From Azospirillum sp. OGB3 (GTDB lineage: Bacteria; Pseudomonadota; Alphaproteobacteria; Azospirillales; Azospirillaceae), in the NCBI RefSeq assembly GCF_014192915.1, contig NZ_JACHYN010000013.1, positions 124,001 through 188,000 of the forward strand: a stretch of 64,000 bases of DNA, in the 5' to 3' direction. The notes beneath the pieces were generated by a model. The model saw only the letters and a list, made by a program, of their open reading frames with translations, was not told the DNA's origin and did no database searches. The stretch's first letter is position 1, and each line of letters opens with the position of its first letter. The position numbers were made by a program, and so were the translations under genes. This document shows positions 37,736 through 46,364 of this stretch, piece by piece.

Positions 37736-38347
37736 ATGACGCAGATCGTTCCGCTCAGCGCCGAAGCGCGCGACCGGGCCGGCAAGGGGACCGCCCGCCA
37801 GACCCGTCGTGATGGCCGTATCCCGGCCGTGATCTACGGTGGCAAGCAGGCCCCCATCATGATTTCGCTGGAGAAGTTCGCGTTCACCCGCGTTCTGAAC
37901 CAGGCGGGCTTCTTCACGCACCTGTTCGACGTCACCGTCGATGGCGCCACCCACCGGGTCCTGCCGCGCGACGTGCAGTTCCATCCGGTCACCGACGTCC
38001 CGCTGCACGTCGACTTCCTGCGCGTCTCCGCCGACACCCGCACCACCGTGCAGGTTCCGGTCGAGTTCGTCGACCAGGAGAAGTCGCCGGGCCTGAAGCG
38101 CGGCGGCGTGCTCAACATCGTCCGCCACGAGCTGGACGTGACCGTCTCCGCCGGCAACATCCCGGAGCAGATCACGATCTCCTGCGAGGGCTACGACGTC
38201 GGCGATTCGATCCACATCTCGGCGGTGAAGCTGCCGGAGGGTGTCGCCTCGACCATCACCGACCGCGACTTCACGATCGCCACGATCGTTGCCCCGTCGG
38301 GCCTGAAGTCCGAAGAGGCCGAGAGCACCGAGGCCGCCGCTTCCTGA
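37736..38347 (+). CDS. rplY: 50S ribosomal protein L25 / general stress protein Ctc
   Basis: This 203-residue protein is the long (CTC) form of L25, which binds 5S rRNA. The N-terminal L25 domain (about 1-95) starts with PLSAEARDRAGKGTARQTRRDGRIPAVIYGG; the C-terminal TL5-type beta domain begins near residue 100 (TRTTVQVPVEFVDQEKSPG) and ends in an acidic, Ala-rich tail. An AAGGAG site lies nine bases before the ATG. A terminator follows, then pth after 88 bases. Confidence 0.95.
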   Translation: MTQIVPLSAEARDRAGKGTARQTRRDGRIPAVIYGGKQAPIMISLEKFAFTRVLNQAGFFTHLFDVTVDGATHRVLPRDVQFHPVTDVPLHVDFLRVSADTRTTVQVPVEFVDQEKSPGLKRGGVLNIVRHELDVTVSAGNIPEQITISCEGYDVGDSIHISAVKLPEGVASTITDRDFTIATIVAPSGLKSEEAESTEAAAS

Positions 38348-38372
38348 TCGGAAGCCGCCTTTGGGGTTGCGA

Positions 38373-38398
38373 CAGGGGGCTTCGGCCCCCTGTTTCGT
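38373..38398 (+). terminator. Terminator-like hairpin between rplY and pth
   Basis: A perfect stem CAGGGGGC / GCCCCCTG is closed by a TTCG tetraloop and followed by TTTCGTTT. The rather weak T run suggests partial termination, which would set the ratio of rplY to pth. Confidence 0.75.
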
Positions 38399-38435
38399 TT
38401 CCGGCTTACGCCGTTCCGAGATGAGGAGATGCGCC

Positions 38436-39011
38436 ATGCTGCTGCTGGTGGGATTGGGCAACCCTGGCGCCGAATACGCGCGCAACCGGCACAACATCGG
38501 CTTCATGGCGGTGGAGGAGATCGCCCGCCGTCACGGCTTCGGCCCCTGGCGCAAGCGCTTTCAGGGCCAGACCGCCGAGGGCACGATCGGCGGCGAGAAG
38601 GTGATCGCCCTGGAACCGCTGACCTTCATGAACCTGTCCGGCCAGTCGGTCACCGCGGCCGTCCAGTTCTTCAAGCTGAAGCCCGAGGACGTGGTCGTCA
38701 TCCATGACGAGCTGGACCTCCCACCCGGCAAACTCCGGGTGAAGAAGGGCGGCGGGCATGGCGGGCACAACGGCCTGCGCTCCATCGACGCGCATCTCGG
38801 CAAGGAGTACTGGCGCATCCGCCTGGGCATCGGGCATCCGGGCGACAAGGACCGGGTCAGCGGCTATGTGCTGCACGATTTCGCCAAGGCCGAGCAGAGC
38901 TGGCTCGACCCGCTGATTGACGCCGTCGCCGACGCCTTCCCGCTGGTCGTCAAGGGACAGGCGGAGAACTTCATGAACAAGGTCACCCTGGCGACCGCGC
39001 CCGCCAAATAG
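38436..39011 (+). CDS. pth: Peptidyl-tRNA hydrolase
   Basis: This 191-residue enzyme frees tRNA from prematurely released peptidyl-tRNA. Catalytic residues are visible: N9 in GLGNPGAEY, H19 in RNRHNIGF, the Asn in FMNLSGQSV and the Asp in VIHDELDLPPGK, followed by GGGHGGHNGLRSI. The ATG at 38436 has GAGGAG seven bases upstream; the open frame before it is not conserved. It converges with the yjfF-like gene. Confidence 0.96.
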   Translation: MLLLVGLGNPGAEYARNRHNIGFMAVEEIARRHGFGPWRKRFQGQTAEGTIGGEKVIALEPLTFMNLSGQSVTAAVQFFKLKPEDVVVIHDELDLPPGKLRVKKGGGHGGHNGLRSIDAHLGKEYWRIRLGIGHPGDKDRVSGYVLHDFAKAEQSWLDPLIDAVADAFPLVVKGQAENFMNKVTLATAPAK

Positions 39012-39029
39012 CCCCCCGCACCGGCAGGA

Positions 39030-40007
39030 TCACGCCTCCGCCGGGGCGCCGCCGCGGCCGGTCCAGACCGCCAGCAGGCCCTTCTGCAGCAGGATGAAGA
39101 CGAACAGCAGGACGCCGATGGCGATCTTCGTCCACCAGCTGCTCAGGCTGCCGTCGAAGGTGATGTAGGTCTGGATCAGCCCCTGGATCAGCACGCCGAT
39201 GAAGGTGCCGATCACGTAGCCGTAGCCGCCGGTCAACTGGGTGCCGCCGATCACCACCGCGGTGATGGTGTCCAGCTCCACCCCGGTCGCCGCCAGCGAG
39301 TAGCCGGCTCCGGTGTAGAGCGAGAAGACGATCCCCGCCAGCCCGGCCAGCAACCCGGACAGGGCGTAGACCGCCACGGTGGTGCGGCCCACCGGCACCC
39401 CCATCAGCTCTGCCGACTGGCGGTTGCCGCCGAGCGCGTAGAGGTTGGCGCCGAAGCGCGTCCAATGGGCGCAGACCACCGCGGCGGCGACCACCCCCAG
39501 CATCAGCAGCGCCGGGAGGGTCAGCTTCCCCCCACCGTCGAAGCGCAGCGCCAGATCGCCCAGCTCGGCGTAGAGCGGGTGGTTGATCGGGATGGAATCG
39601 GTGCTCAGCACGAAGCCGAGGCCGCGGGCGACGAACATGCCGGCCAGCGTGACGATGAAAGGCGGCATCTGGAAGACGTGGATGACGGCGCCCATTGCCG
39701 CCCCGAAGCCGCCGGCCACCGCCAGCGCCACGGCGAAGGCGGAGACGGGGTGCCAGCCGCCCTGCTCGATCAGCACCGCCAGCAGCACGGTGGTGAAGCC
39801 GATCACCGCCCCCACCGACAGGTCGATGCCCCCCGACAGGATCACGAAGGTCATGCCGACCGCCGTGATGCCGAGGAAGGCGTTGTCGGTCAGCAGGTTG
39901 CCGACGACCCGCAACGAGGCGAAGGCGGGGAACTGCGCGGCGCAGAGCAGGAAGCCGACCACCAGGACAGCGCTGGTCACCAGCAGGGGAAGGAAACGGT
40001 GGATCAT
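39030..40007 (-). CDS. yjfF: Sugar ABC transporter permease (YjfF type)
   Basis: This 325-residue membrane protein is a carbohydrate ABC permease of the RbsC/YjfF family with about nine helices. The family core ILSGGIDLSVGAVIGFTT is at residues 55-72, IHVFQMPPFIVTLAGMFVARG follows, and DTITAVVIGGTQLTGG near the C-terminus marks the coupling region. By order and resemblance it corresponds to YjfF of the galactofuranose importer (YtfQ-YtfR-YtfT-YjfF). It starts four bases after the ytfT-like stop, so it ends a four-gene operon read from 43603. Confidence 0.85.
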   Translation of the reverse strand: MIHRFLPLLVTSAVLVVGFLLCAAQFPAFASLRVVGNLLTDNAFLGITAVGMTFVILSGGIDLSVGAVIGFTTVLLAVLIEQGGWHPVSAFAVALAVAGGFGAAMGAVIHVFQMPPFIVTLAGMFVARGLGFVLSTDSIPINHPLYAELGDLALRFDGGGKLTLPALLMLGVVAAAVVCAHWTRFGANLYALGGNRQSAELMGVPVGRTTVAVYALSGLLAGLAGIVFSLYTGAGYSLAATGVELDTITAVVIGGTQLTGGYGYVIGTFIGVLIQGLIQTYITFDGSLSSWWTKIAIGVLLFVFILLQKGLLAVWTGRGGAPAEA

Positions 40008-40011
40008 GACG

Positions 40012-41052
40012 TCACGCTCCCGCGCTCGGGCTTGGGCTCTCGGGCTTGGCCGGCGGCCGGATTGGCCGGGGACTTGCCGGACGCGGCAGGAACAGCGTCA
40101 GGGTCGGCGACTGCAGCAGCAGGACGACCATCAGGACTCCCGCCTTGACGATCAGGTTGAACTCCGGCTTGAAACCGCTCAGCAGGATGCCGGTGTTCAT
40201 CGCCTGGAGGATCAGCGCCCCGACCACGGACCGCAGCAGCCCGAACCGGCCGCCGAGCAGGGACGTGCCGCCGACCACCACCGCCAGGATGGCGTCCAGC
40301 TCCAGCCATAGTCCGGCGTTGTTGGCGTCGGCGCCGCGGATGTCGGCGGCGACCACCAGACCGGCAACGGCGGCGCACAGGCCGCACCAGACATAGACGG
40401 CGACCAGGACGACGGGCGTGTTGACGCCCGCCCCGGCGCTGGACAGCTGGTTGACGCCGACTGCCTCGATCATCAGCCCCAGCGCGGTCATCCGGACCAG
40501 CAGCGCGGTCACCCCCAGCAGGACGGCGGTGATGACCACCGGCATCGGCACAGTCAGGAAGGACCCGCTGCCGATGAAGGCGAGGCCGGGGCTGGTGAAG
40601 GTGACGATCTGCCCCTCGGTGACCAACTGGGCGATGCCGCGGCCGGCGACCATCAGGATCAGCGTGGCGATGATCGGCTGGATGCGCAGGACCGCCACCA
40701 GCAGCCCGTTCCACAGCCCGCAGAGCAGGCCGGCGCCCAGCGACGCTGCCAGCACCGGGGCCAAGCCCCAGCCCGCTTGGGTCAGGGTGGCGGCGACCGC
40801 GCCGGAGATCGCCATCACCGCCCCCACCGACAGATCGACGCCGCGGGTGGCGATGACCATGGTCATGCCGATGGCGAGCAGCGCCACCGGGGCGCCGCGG
40901 TTCAGCACGTCGATCAGGCTGCCGAACAGCCGGCCGTCCTGAAGGCGGATGGAGAAGAAGTCGGGGAAGAGCAGCCAGTTGGCCAGCAGCACGGCGGCCA
41001 GCGCGCCGTATTGCGGCAGGTTGCGCGACGGGCCGGGGGCCGGCCGCGTCAT
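40012..41052 (-). CDS. ytfT: Sugar ABC transporter permease (YtfT type)
   Basis: This 346-residue protein is the second membrane subunit. The core IATRGVDLSVGAVMAISGA (near residue 75), the segment VAVLRIQPIIATLILMVAGRGIAQL and the coupling loop AILAVVVGGTSLLGGR are characteristic. Its C-terminus is a proline/serine-rich tail that the related YtfT lacks. The start at 41052 overlaps the stop of the ATPase gene by four bases (ATGA). It should form a heterodimeric channel with the YjfF-like subunit. Confidence 0.85.
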   Translation of the reverse strand: MTRPAPGPSRNLPQYGALAAVLLANWLLFPDFFSIRLQDGRLFGSLIDVLNRGAPVALLAIGMTMVIATRGVDLSVGAVMAISGAVAATLTQAGWGLAPVLAASLGAGLLCGLWNGLLVAVLRIQPIIATLILMVAGRGIAQLVTEGQIVTFTSPGLAFIGSGSFLTVPMPVVITAVLLGVTALLVRMTALGLMIEAVGVNQLSSAGAGVNTPVVLVAVYVWCGLCAAVAGLVVAADIRGADANNAGLWLELDAILAVVVGGTSLLGGRFGLLRSVVGALILQAMNTGILLSGFKPEFNLIVKAGVLMVVLLLQSPTLTLFLPRPASPRPIRPPAKPESPSPSAGA

Positions 41053-42599
41053 GGGCGGGGCTCCACGGGAACGGGCTCCGACGCGATGGCGGCGACGATG
41101 CGGTCCACGGCGACCTCCCCTCCCCTCAGCTCCGCCACATGGCGGCGGTCGCGCAGCACGACGACGCGGCGGCTGTAGGCGACGATCTCCTCCAGCTCCG
41201 ACGAGACGACCAGCAGGGCCATGCCGTCGGCGCACAGCCGCTCGATCAGGCGGATGATCTCGGCGTGGGCACCGACGTCGATGCCGCGCGTCGGCTCGTC
41301 GAGGATCAGCAGGCGCGGCTCGGTCGCCAGCCAGCGGGCCAGCAGCGCCTTCTGCTGGTTGCCGCCGGACAGCAGCTGGATCGGCTGCTCCGCGTGCGGC
41401 GTGCGGATGTCGAGCAGGCGGATGAAGCGGTCGGCGATCTCCTCCTGGCGGCGGCGCGGGATCGGCCGCAGCCAGCCCTGGCGGGCCTGGAGCGCCAGGA
41501 TGATGTTCTCGCGCACCGACAGCGCGCCGACGATGCCCTCCTTCTTGCGGTCCTCCGGGCAAAAGCCGAAGCCGAGCCGGATGGCGTCGCGCGGCCCGCG
41601 CAGCCGCACCGCTTGACCGTCCACCGCCGCCTCGCCGCGGTCGGCGCGGTCCATGCCGAAGACCAGCCGCGCCGTCTCCGTCCGTCCGGAGCCGAGCAGC
41701 CCGGCGAGCCCGACCACCTCGCCGGGGCGGATGTCGAGGTCGAAGGGCTCGACGCTGCGCGCCTTGCCGTAGCCGCGGAAGCGGACCAGCGGCGGCCGAG
41801 CGTCCTCCTCCCCGTCGTTCCCCGGCGGGGCGATGCGGTGGGCTGCCGCCTCCAACTCCCGCCCCAGCATCATGGCGACGAGATCGAGGCGCGGCAGCTC
41901 CGCGGTGCGCCGCTCCCCGACCAGAAGGCCGTTGCGCAGCACGGTGATGCGGTCGCACAGCGCGTAGACTTGGTCGAGGAAATGGGTGACGAAGACGATG
42001 CCGATGCCACGCGAGCGCAGGGTCCGCATCACCTTGAACAGGACCGCCACCTCCTGCGCGTCGAGGCTGGCGGTCGGCTCGTCGAGGATCAGCACCTTGG
42101 CCGACATGTCCACTGCGCGGGCGATAGCGACGATCTGCTGCGTCGCCACCGAGAAGCGGCCGAGCGGCGCCGTCACGTCCAGGGACAGGCCGTAGGGGAT
42201 CAGCACCGCCCGCGCCCGCCGCCGCATGGCGCCGCGGTCAACCAAGCCGAATCGCATCGGCTGGCGGCCAAGGAACAGGTTCTCCGCCACCGACAGGTTC
42301 GGCAGCAGGTTCACCTCCTGGTACACGGTGCCGATGTGCAGGCGTTGCGCCTCCTCCACGCCGCGGGGGGCGATGGCCCGCCCTTCCAGCGTCACGGTGC
42401 CGGCGTCGCGCTGGTAGACGCCGGTCAGCGTCTTGATCAGCGTCGACTTGCCGGCGCCGTTCTCGCCGAGCAGCGCGTGGATCTCGCCGTGGCGCACGGT
42501 GAAATCGACGCCGTCGAGCGCCTGGACGCCCAGGAAGGCCTTGGACAGGCCGCGCACCGCCAGCAGCGGCGGCGACGCGGTGGGGGTGGGGTCCGTCAT
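41049..42599 (-). CDS. ytfR: Sugar ABC transporter ATPase, fused double NBD (YtfR type)
   Basis: This 516-residue protein has two nucleotide-binding domains in one chain, as in RbsA/XylG/YtfR. The N-terminal domain has Walker A GENGAGKST (near 41-49), signature region FSVATQQIVAIARAV and Walker B KVLILDEPTAS. The C-terminal domain has a degenerate P-loop region GLLGSGRTET, signature LSGGNQQKALLARWL and LLILDEPTRG. One domain with a degenerate P-loop is normal for this family. It starts 38 bases after the binding-protein stop and its stop overlaps the next permease. Confidence 0.9.
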   Translation of the reverse strand: MTDPTPTASPPLLAVRGLSKAFLGVQALDGVDFTVRHGEIHALLGENGAGKSTLIKTLTGVYQRDAGTVTLEGRAIAPRGVEEAQRLHIGTVYQEVNLLPNLSVAENLFLGRQPMRFGLVDRGAMRRRARAVLIPYGLSLDVTAPLGRFSVATQQIVAIARAVDMSAKVLILDEPTASLDAQEVAVLFKVMRTLRSRGIGIVFVTHFLDQVYALCDRITVLRNGLLVGERRTAELPRLDLVAMMLGRELEAAAHRIAPPGNDGEEDARPPLVRFRGYGKARSVEPFDLDIRPGEVVGLAGLLGSGRTETARLVFGMDRADRGEAAVDGQAVRLRGPRDAIRLGFGFCPEDRKKEGIVGALSVRENIILALQARQGWLRPIPRRRQEEIADRFIRLLDIRTPHAEQPIQLLSGGNQQKALLARWLATEPRLLILDEPTRGIDVGAHAEIIRLIERLCADGMALLVVSSELEEIVAYSRRVVVLRDRRHVAELRGGEVAVDRIVAAIASEPVPVEPRP

Positions 42600-42637
42600 G
42601 CGGGGGGCCTCGCCGGCGGTGCCGTGGGACGGCCGGG

Positions 42638-43603
42638 TCAGTAGGCGTCCTTGCGGCGTTCGTACTCGGCCTTGGCGGTGTCGGGGGTGAACAGCGCCGA
42701 TTCCGTCTGGATCCATTTCGGCGGCGCCTTGCCGTCCTTCTTGAACGCGACCAGGGCATCGAAGGCCGGGCCGGCCATGTTCGGCGTCAGCTCCACGGTC
42801 GCGTTCGCCTCTCCCTCGGCCATCGCCTTGAAGATGTCGGGCACGCCGTCGATGGACACGACCAGGATGTCCTTGCCCGGCTTCAGCCCGGCCTCCTTGA
42901 TCGCCTGGATGGCGCCGACTGCCATGTCGTCGTTGTGGGCGTAAACCGCGCAGATGCCCTTGCCGCCGTTCTCCGCCTTGATGAAGCTCTCCATCACCTC
43001 CTTGCCCTTGGCGCGGGTGAAGTCGCCGGACTGGGTGCGGACGATCTTCATGCCGGAGTTCTTGGCGACGACCTCGTCGAAGCCCTTCTTGCGGTTGATG
43101 GCGGGGGAGGAGCCGACGGTGCCCTGGAGTTCCACCACGTTGCAGGTGCCGCCGGTCTGCTTGGCCAGCCATTCGCCGGCGACCCGGCCCTCAAGCACCG
43201 TGTCGGAGGTGACGGCGGTCATGTAGAGGCCGGGGTCGCGGGTCTCGATCTGGCGGTCGAGCAGGACGACCGGGATCTTCGCCTCCTTGGCCTCCTTCAG
43301 CACCGAATCCCAGCCGGTCGCCACCACGGGCGCGATGAAGATGGCGTCCACCCCCTGGGCGACGAAGGAGCGCACGGCCTTGATCTGGTTCTCCTGCTTC
43401 TGCTGGGCGTCGGAGATCTTCAGGTCGATCCCGCGCTTCTCGGCCTCCGCCTTGGCGGTCTTGGTCTCGGCGGCGCGCCAGCCCGATTCCGAGCCGATCT
43501 GCGAGAAGCCAACCACCAGCTTCTTGTCGGCGGCCTGCGCACCGCCGAGCCCGATCAACAAGGCCGCGGCGGCAGCGGCGGAGATCAGCCATGTCCTGGA
43601 CAT
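42638..43603 (-). CDS. ytfQ: Galactofuranose-type sugar-binding protein (YtfQ)
   Basis: This 321-residue periplasmic binding protein has a signal peptide, MSRTWLISAAAAAALLIGLG..., cleaved around AQA (residue 24). The mature start KLVVGFSQIGSESGWRAAET is the YtfQ hallmark; AQGVDAIFIAPVVATGWDSV and VVSIDGVPDIFKAMAEGEAN are further matches. YtfQ of E. coli binds galactofuranose; arabinofuranose-like sugars are an attractive alternative here since arabinose genes flank it. It begins the ytfQ-ytfR-ytfT-yjfF operon. The shared operator-like motif lies about 100 bases upstream (43700-43717). Confidence 0.87.
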   Translation of the reverse strand: MSRTWLISAAAAAALLIGLGGAQAADKKLVVGFSQIGSESGWRAAETKTAKAEAEKRGIDLKISDAQQKQENQIKAVRSFVAQGVDAIFIAPVVATGWDSVLKEAKEAKIPVVLLDRQIETRDPGLYMTAVTSDTVLEGRVAGEWLAKQTGGTCNVVELQGTVGSSPAINRKKGFDEVVAKNSGMKIVRTQSGDFTRAKGKEVMESFIKAENGGKGICAVYAHNDDMAVGAIQAIKEAGLKPGKDILVVSIDGVPDIFKAMAEGEANATVELTPNMAGPAFDALVAFKKDGKAPPKWIQTESALFTPDTAKAEYERRKDAY

Positions 43604-43699
43604 ACCGTTTCACTCCCCTGGGGTGTCTTGTCATCGATCCGGGCGGCGCCCGTTCGCATCTGTTCGTTGCGCCAACATTAGGCGCCGAAAACCATATCT

Positions 43700-43717
43700 G
43701 TCCAATACGATTCTCGA
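43700..43717 (-). promoter_or_regulatory. Shared sugar-regulon motif, site 1 (before ytfQ)
   Basis: Read on the coding strand of ytfQ the site is TCGAGAATCGTATTGGAC, in which TTGGAC can serve as the -35 hexamer and the bases before it match the sites before araB and chvE. It is followed by AGATATGGTTTTCGGCGC, almost the same as the downstream sequence at the chvE promoter (AGTTATGGTTTTTCGGCC). The reading-strand orientation to the gene is the same at all three. Confidence 0.7.
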
Positions 43718-43779
43718 CCGAAGCGATATCCAAACCGGCATGATCGCCCGATGCGGGCAAAGCGTTGCCGATCCTCCTC

Positions 43780-45366
43780 TCAGCCCCGTCCGGGCACGCC
43801 GTCGATCCGCCGCCACAGGCCGAGCGGGTTGCCGTCGCGCAGCGCCTCCGGGAGCAGGGCGGCGGGGATGTCCTGGTAGCAGACCGGACGCAAGAAGCGC
43901 CGGATCGCCAAGGTCCCGACCGAGGTGGTCCGGCTGTCGGAGGTCGCCGGGAAGGGGCCGCCATGCACCATGGCGTGGCAGACCTCGACGCCGGTCGGCC
44001 AGCCGTTGGCCAGGATGCGGCCCGCCTTGCGCTCCAGCGTCGGCAGCAGCGCCGCCACGGCATCGCCGTCCGCCGGTTCCATCTGCACGGTCGCAGTGAG
44101 CTGGCCCTCCAGCCGCTCGGCGACGGTCCGCATCGCCGCGACGTCCGGGCAACGGATCAGCAGCGACGCCGCCCCGAACACCTCGTCCTGCAGGGCCGTG
44201 TCGGCGAGGAAGGCGTCGGCCGTCGTGCCGAACAGGGCGGCCTGCGCCTGGTTGGGGCCGGAACAGGCCAGCCCGCGGGCGAGCGTTGCCACGGCGGCGC
44301 TGCCGGACAGCCGCGCCACCCCCGAATCATAGGCAGCCTGGATGGCCGGGGTCAGCATGGTCGCGGCGGCGCTGCCGCCCAGCGCGCCCACCGCGGCGGC
44401 CAGGAAGCGGTCGAGGTCCGGCCCGTCGACGCCCAGCAGGATGCCGGGGTTGGTGCAGAATTGGCCGGCGCCCATGGTCAGCGAGGCCACGAAGCCCTTG
44501 CCCAGCGCCTCCGCCCGCGCGGCCAGCGCCGCCGGCATCAGGAAGACCGGGTTGATGCTGCTCATCTCCGCATAGACCGGGATCGGCTCGGGCCGGCGGG
44601 CCGCCGCTTCCATCAGGGCAAGGCCGCCGCCGCGCGAACCGGTGAAGCCCACCGCCTTGATGCGCGGGTCGGACACCAGCGCCGTTCCGATGGGGTTGCC
44701 GACGCCGAACAGCAGCGAGAAGACGCCCTCGGGCAACCCGCAGGAGGCCACCGCTGCCTGGAGGGCCCGGCCGACCAGCTCCGACGTGCCGGGATGGGCG
44801 GAATGGCCCTTGACCACCACCGGGCAGCCGGCGGCCAACGCGGAGGCGGTGTCGCCGCCCGCCACCGAGAAGGCCAGCGGGAAATTGGACGCGCCGAACA
44901 CCGCGACCGGGCCGAGCGGGATGTGGCGCTGCCGGACGTCGGGGCGCGGCAGCGGCTTGCGGTCCGGCTGAGCTGGGTCGATGCGGGCCTCCAGCCAGCC
45001 GCCCTCGCGCACCGTCTGGGCGAACAGGCGGAGCTGGCCAACGGTGCGTCCGCGCTCCCCCTCCAGCCGCGGGCGCGGCAGGCCGCTCTCGGCCATGGCG
45101 CGGACGATCAATTCGTCGCCGAGGTCGAGGATGTTCGCGGCGATGGTCTCCAGGAAGGCGGCCCGCGCCTCCAGCCCGGTCTCGCGGAAGGCGTCGAAGG
45201 CGGCCCAGGCCAGCGCGCAGGCGCGCTCGACCTCCGCCGCCCCACCGCCGCCGAAGACCGGCTCCAGTTCCGCGCCGGTGGCGGGATCGACGGCGCGGAA
45301 GGCGCCGTCGGAGCCGCGGTGGCTGTGGGCGCCGATCAGCATCTCGCCGGTGATGGTCGTCATCAT
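43780..45366 (-). CDS. araE: 2-oxoglutarate semialdehyde dehydrogenase
   Basis: This 528-residue NAD(P)-dependent aldehyde dehydrogenase would oxidise 2-oxoglutarate semialdehyde to 2-oxoglutarate, the last step of non-phosphorylative pentose oxidation. The catalytic Cys is in GAGQFCTNPGILLG, the general-base Glu in YAEMSSINPVFL, and the cofactor region is VFGASNFPLAFSVAGGDTASAL with VGFTGSRGGG. Sequence belongs to the group of A. brasilense semialdehyde dehydrogenases; the isoform cannot be named firmly. Two ATGs (45366, 45363) are possible starts. It follows araD by 34 bases. Confidence 0.87.
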   Translation of the reverse strand: MMTTITGEMLIGAHSHRGSDGAFRAVDPATGAELEPVFGGGGAAEVERACALAWAAFDAFRETGLEARAAFLETIAANILDLGDELIVRAMAESGLPRPRLEGERGRTVGQLRLFAQTVREGGWLEARIDPAQPDRKPLPRPDVRQRHIPLGPVAVFGASNFPLAFSVAGGDTASALAAGCPVVVKGHSAHPGTSELVGRALQAAVASCGLPEGVFSLLFGVGNPIGTALVSDPRIKAVGFTGSRGGGLALMEAAARRPEPIPVYAEMSSINPVFLMPAALAARAEALGKGFVASLTMGAGQFCTNPGILLGVDGPDLDRFLAAAVGALGGSAAATMLTPAIQAAYDSGVARLSGSAAVATLARGLACSGPNQAQAALFGTTADAFLADTALQDEVFGAASLLIRCPDVAAMRTVAERLEGQLTATVQMEPADGDAVAALLPTLERKAGRILANGWPTGVEVCHAMVHGGPFPATSDSRTTSVGTLAIRRFLRPVCYQDIPAALLPEALRDGNPLGLWRRIDGVPGRG

Positions 45367-45400
45367 GGGTCTCCCGGTTTGGCGAGGGGTGGCGCCGTTC

Positions 45401-46321
45401 TCAGCGCGCCCAGCGCAGGACCAGCGGGTCGAGGCGGCGGGCGGCGTCGAGCAGGCCGGCGCGGCTGGCCGGGTGCGGGTCCGCTAGCGGGTGGCGCACG
45501 GAGTCGCAGGCGATGATGCCGCCCTCCTTCATCAGGATCTTGGCGGTGGCGAGGCCGCATTGCCGGTTCTCGTGGTTGATCAGCGGCAGCCAGCGCCCGT
45601 AGGCCGCCACCGCCGCCTCGCGGTCGCCGGCCAGGAAGGGGTCGATGATCTGGCGGATGCCGTCGGGATAGCCGCCGCCCGTCATGGCGCCGGTCGCCCC
45701 GGCGTCGAGGTCGGCCAGCAGGGTGATCGCCTCCTCGCCGTCCCACGGCCCTTCGATGGCGTCGCCGCCCAGCTCGATCAGTCGGCGCAGCTTGGCGGCG
45801 GCCTGCGGCACCTCGATTTTGAAGTAGGCGACGTTGGCGATCTCCTGCGCCATGCGGGCCAGCAGCTCCGCCGACAGCGCGGTGCCGCTGACCGGAGCAT
45901 CCTGGATCATGATCGGGATGTCGATGGCGTCGGACACCCGCTGGAAGAAGGCGGTGATGCCCGCCTCGGGCACGCGGATGGTGGCGCCGTGGTAGGGCGG
46001 CATGACCATCACCATGGCGGCCCCCAGCTCCTGGGCGCGGCGGCTGCGCGCGGCGCAGGCGGCGGTGCTGAAATGGGTGGTGGTCACGATGACCGGCACC
46101 CGCCCGGCGACGTGGCCGAGGATGGTCTCCATCAGCAACTCGCGCTCTGCGTCGGTCAGCACGAACTGCTCGGAGAAGTTGGCGAGGATGCACAGGCCGT
46201 CGGAGCCGGCGTCGATCATGAAATCGACGCAGCGCGTCTGCCCGGCGAGGTCGAGGTTCCCCGTCTCGGTGAAGATGGTGGGAACGACGGGGAACACTCC
46301 CCGGTAGGGGCGGGAGACCAT
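45401..46321 (-). CDS. araD: L-2-keto-3-deoxyarabonate dehydratase (DHDPS family)
   Basis: This 306-residue class I aldolase-fold enzyme would turn L-2-keto-3-deoxyarabonate into 2-oxoglutarate semialdehyde. The Schiff-base lysine is in VAYFKIEVPQAAAKL and the catalytic Tyr in MVMPPYHG. The order and spacing match the dihydrodipicolinate synthase family, and the neighbours (lactonase upstream, semialdehyde dehydrogenase downstream) place it in the L-arabinose route. The start at 46321 gives MVSRPYRGVFPVVPTIF, a normal family N-terminus. Confidence 0.88.
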   Translation of the reverse strand: MVSRPYRGVFPVVPTIFTETGNLDLAGQTRCVDFMIDAGSDGLCILANFSEQFVLTDAERELLMETILGHVAGRVPVIVTTTHFSTAACAARSRRAQELGAAMVMVMPPYHGATIRVPEAGITAFFQRVSDAIDIPIMIQDAPVSGTALSAELLARMAQEIANVAYFKIEVPQAAAKLRRLIELGGDAIEGPWDGEEAITLLADLDAGATGAMTGGGYPDGIRQIIDPFLAGDREAAVAAYGRWLPLINHENRQCGLATAKILMKEGGIIACDSVRHPLADPHPASRAGLLDAARRLDPLVLRWAR

Positions 46322-46364
46322 GGCCGTGAAGTCCTTCTGACGGGTCGGTTTGCGGAGAGGCCGG

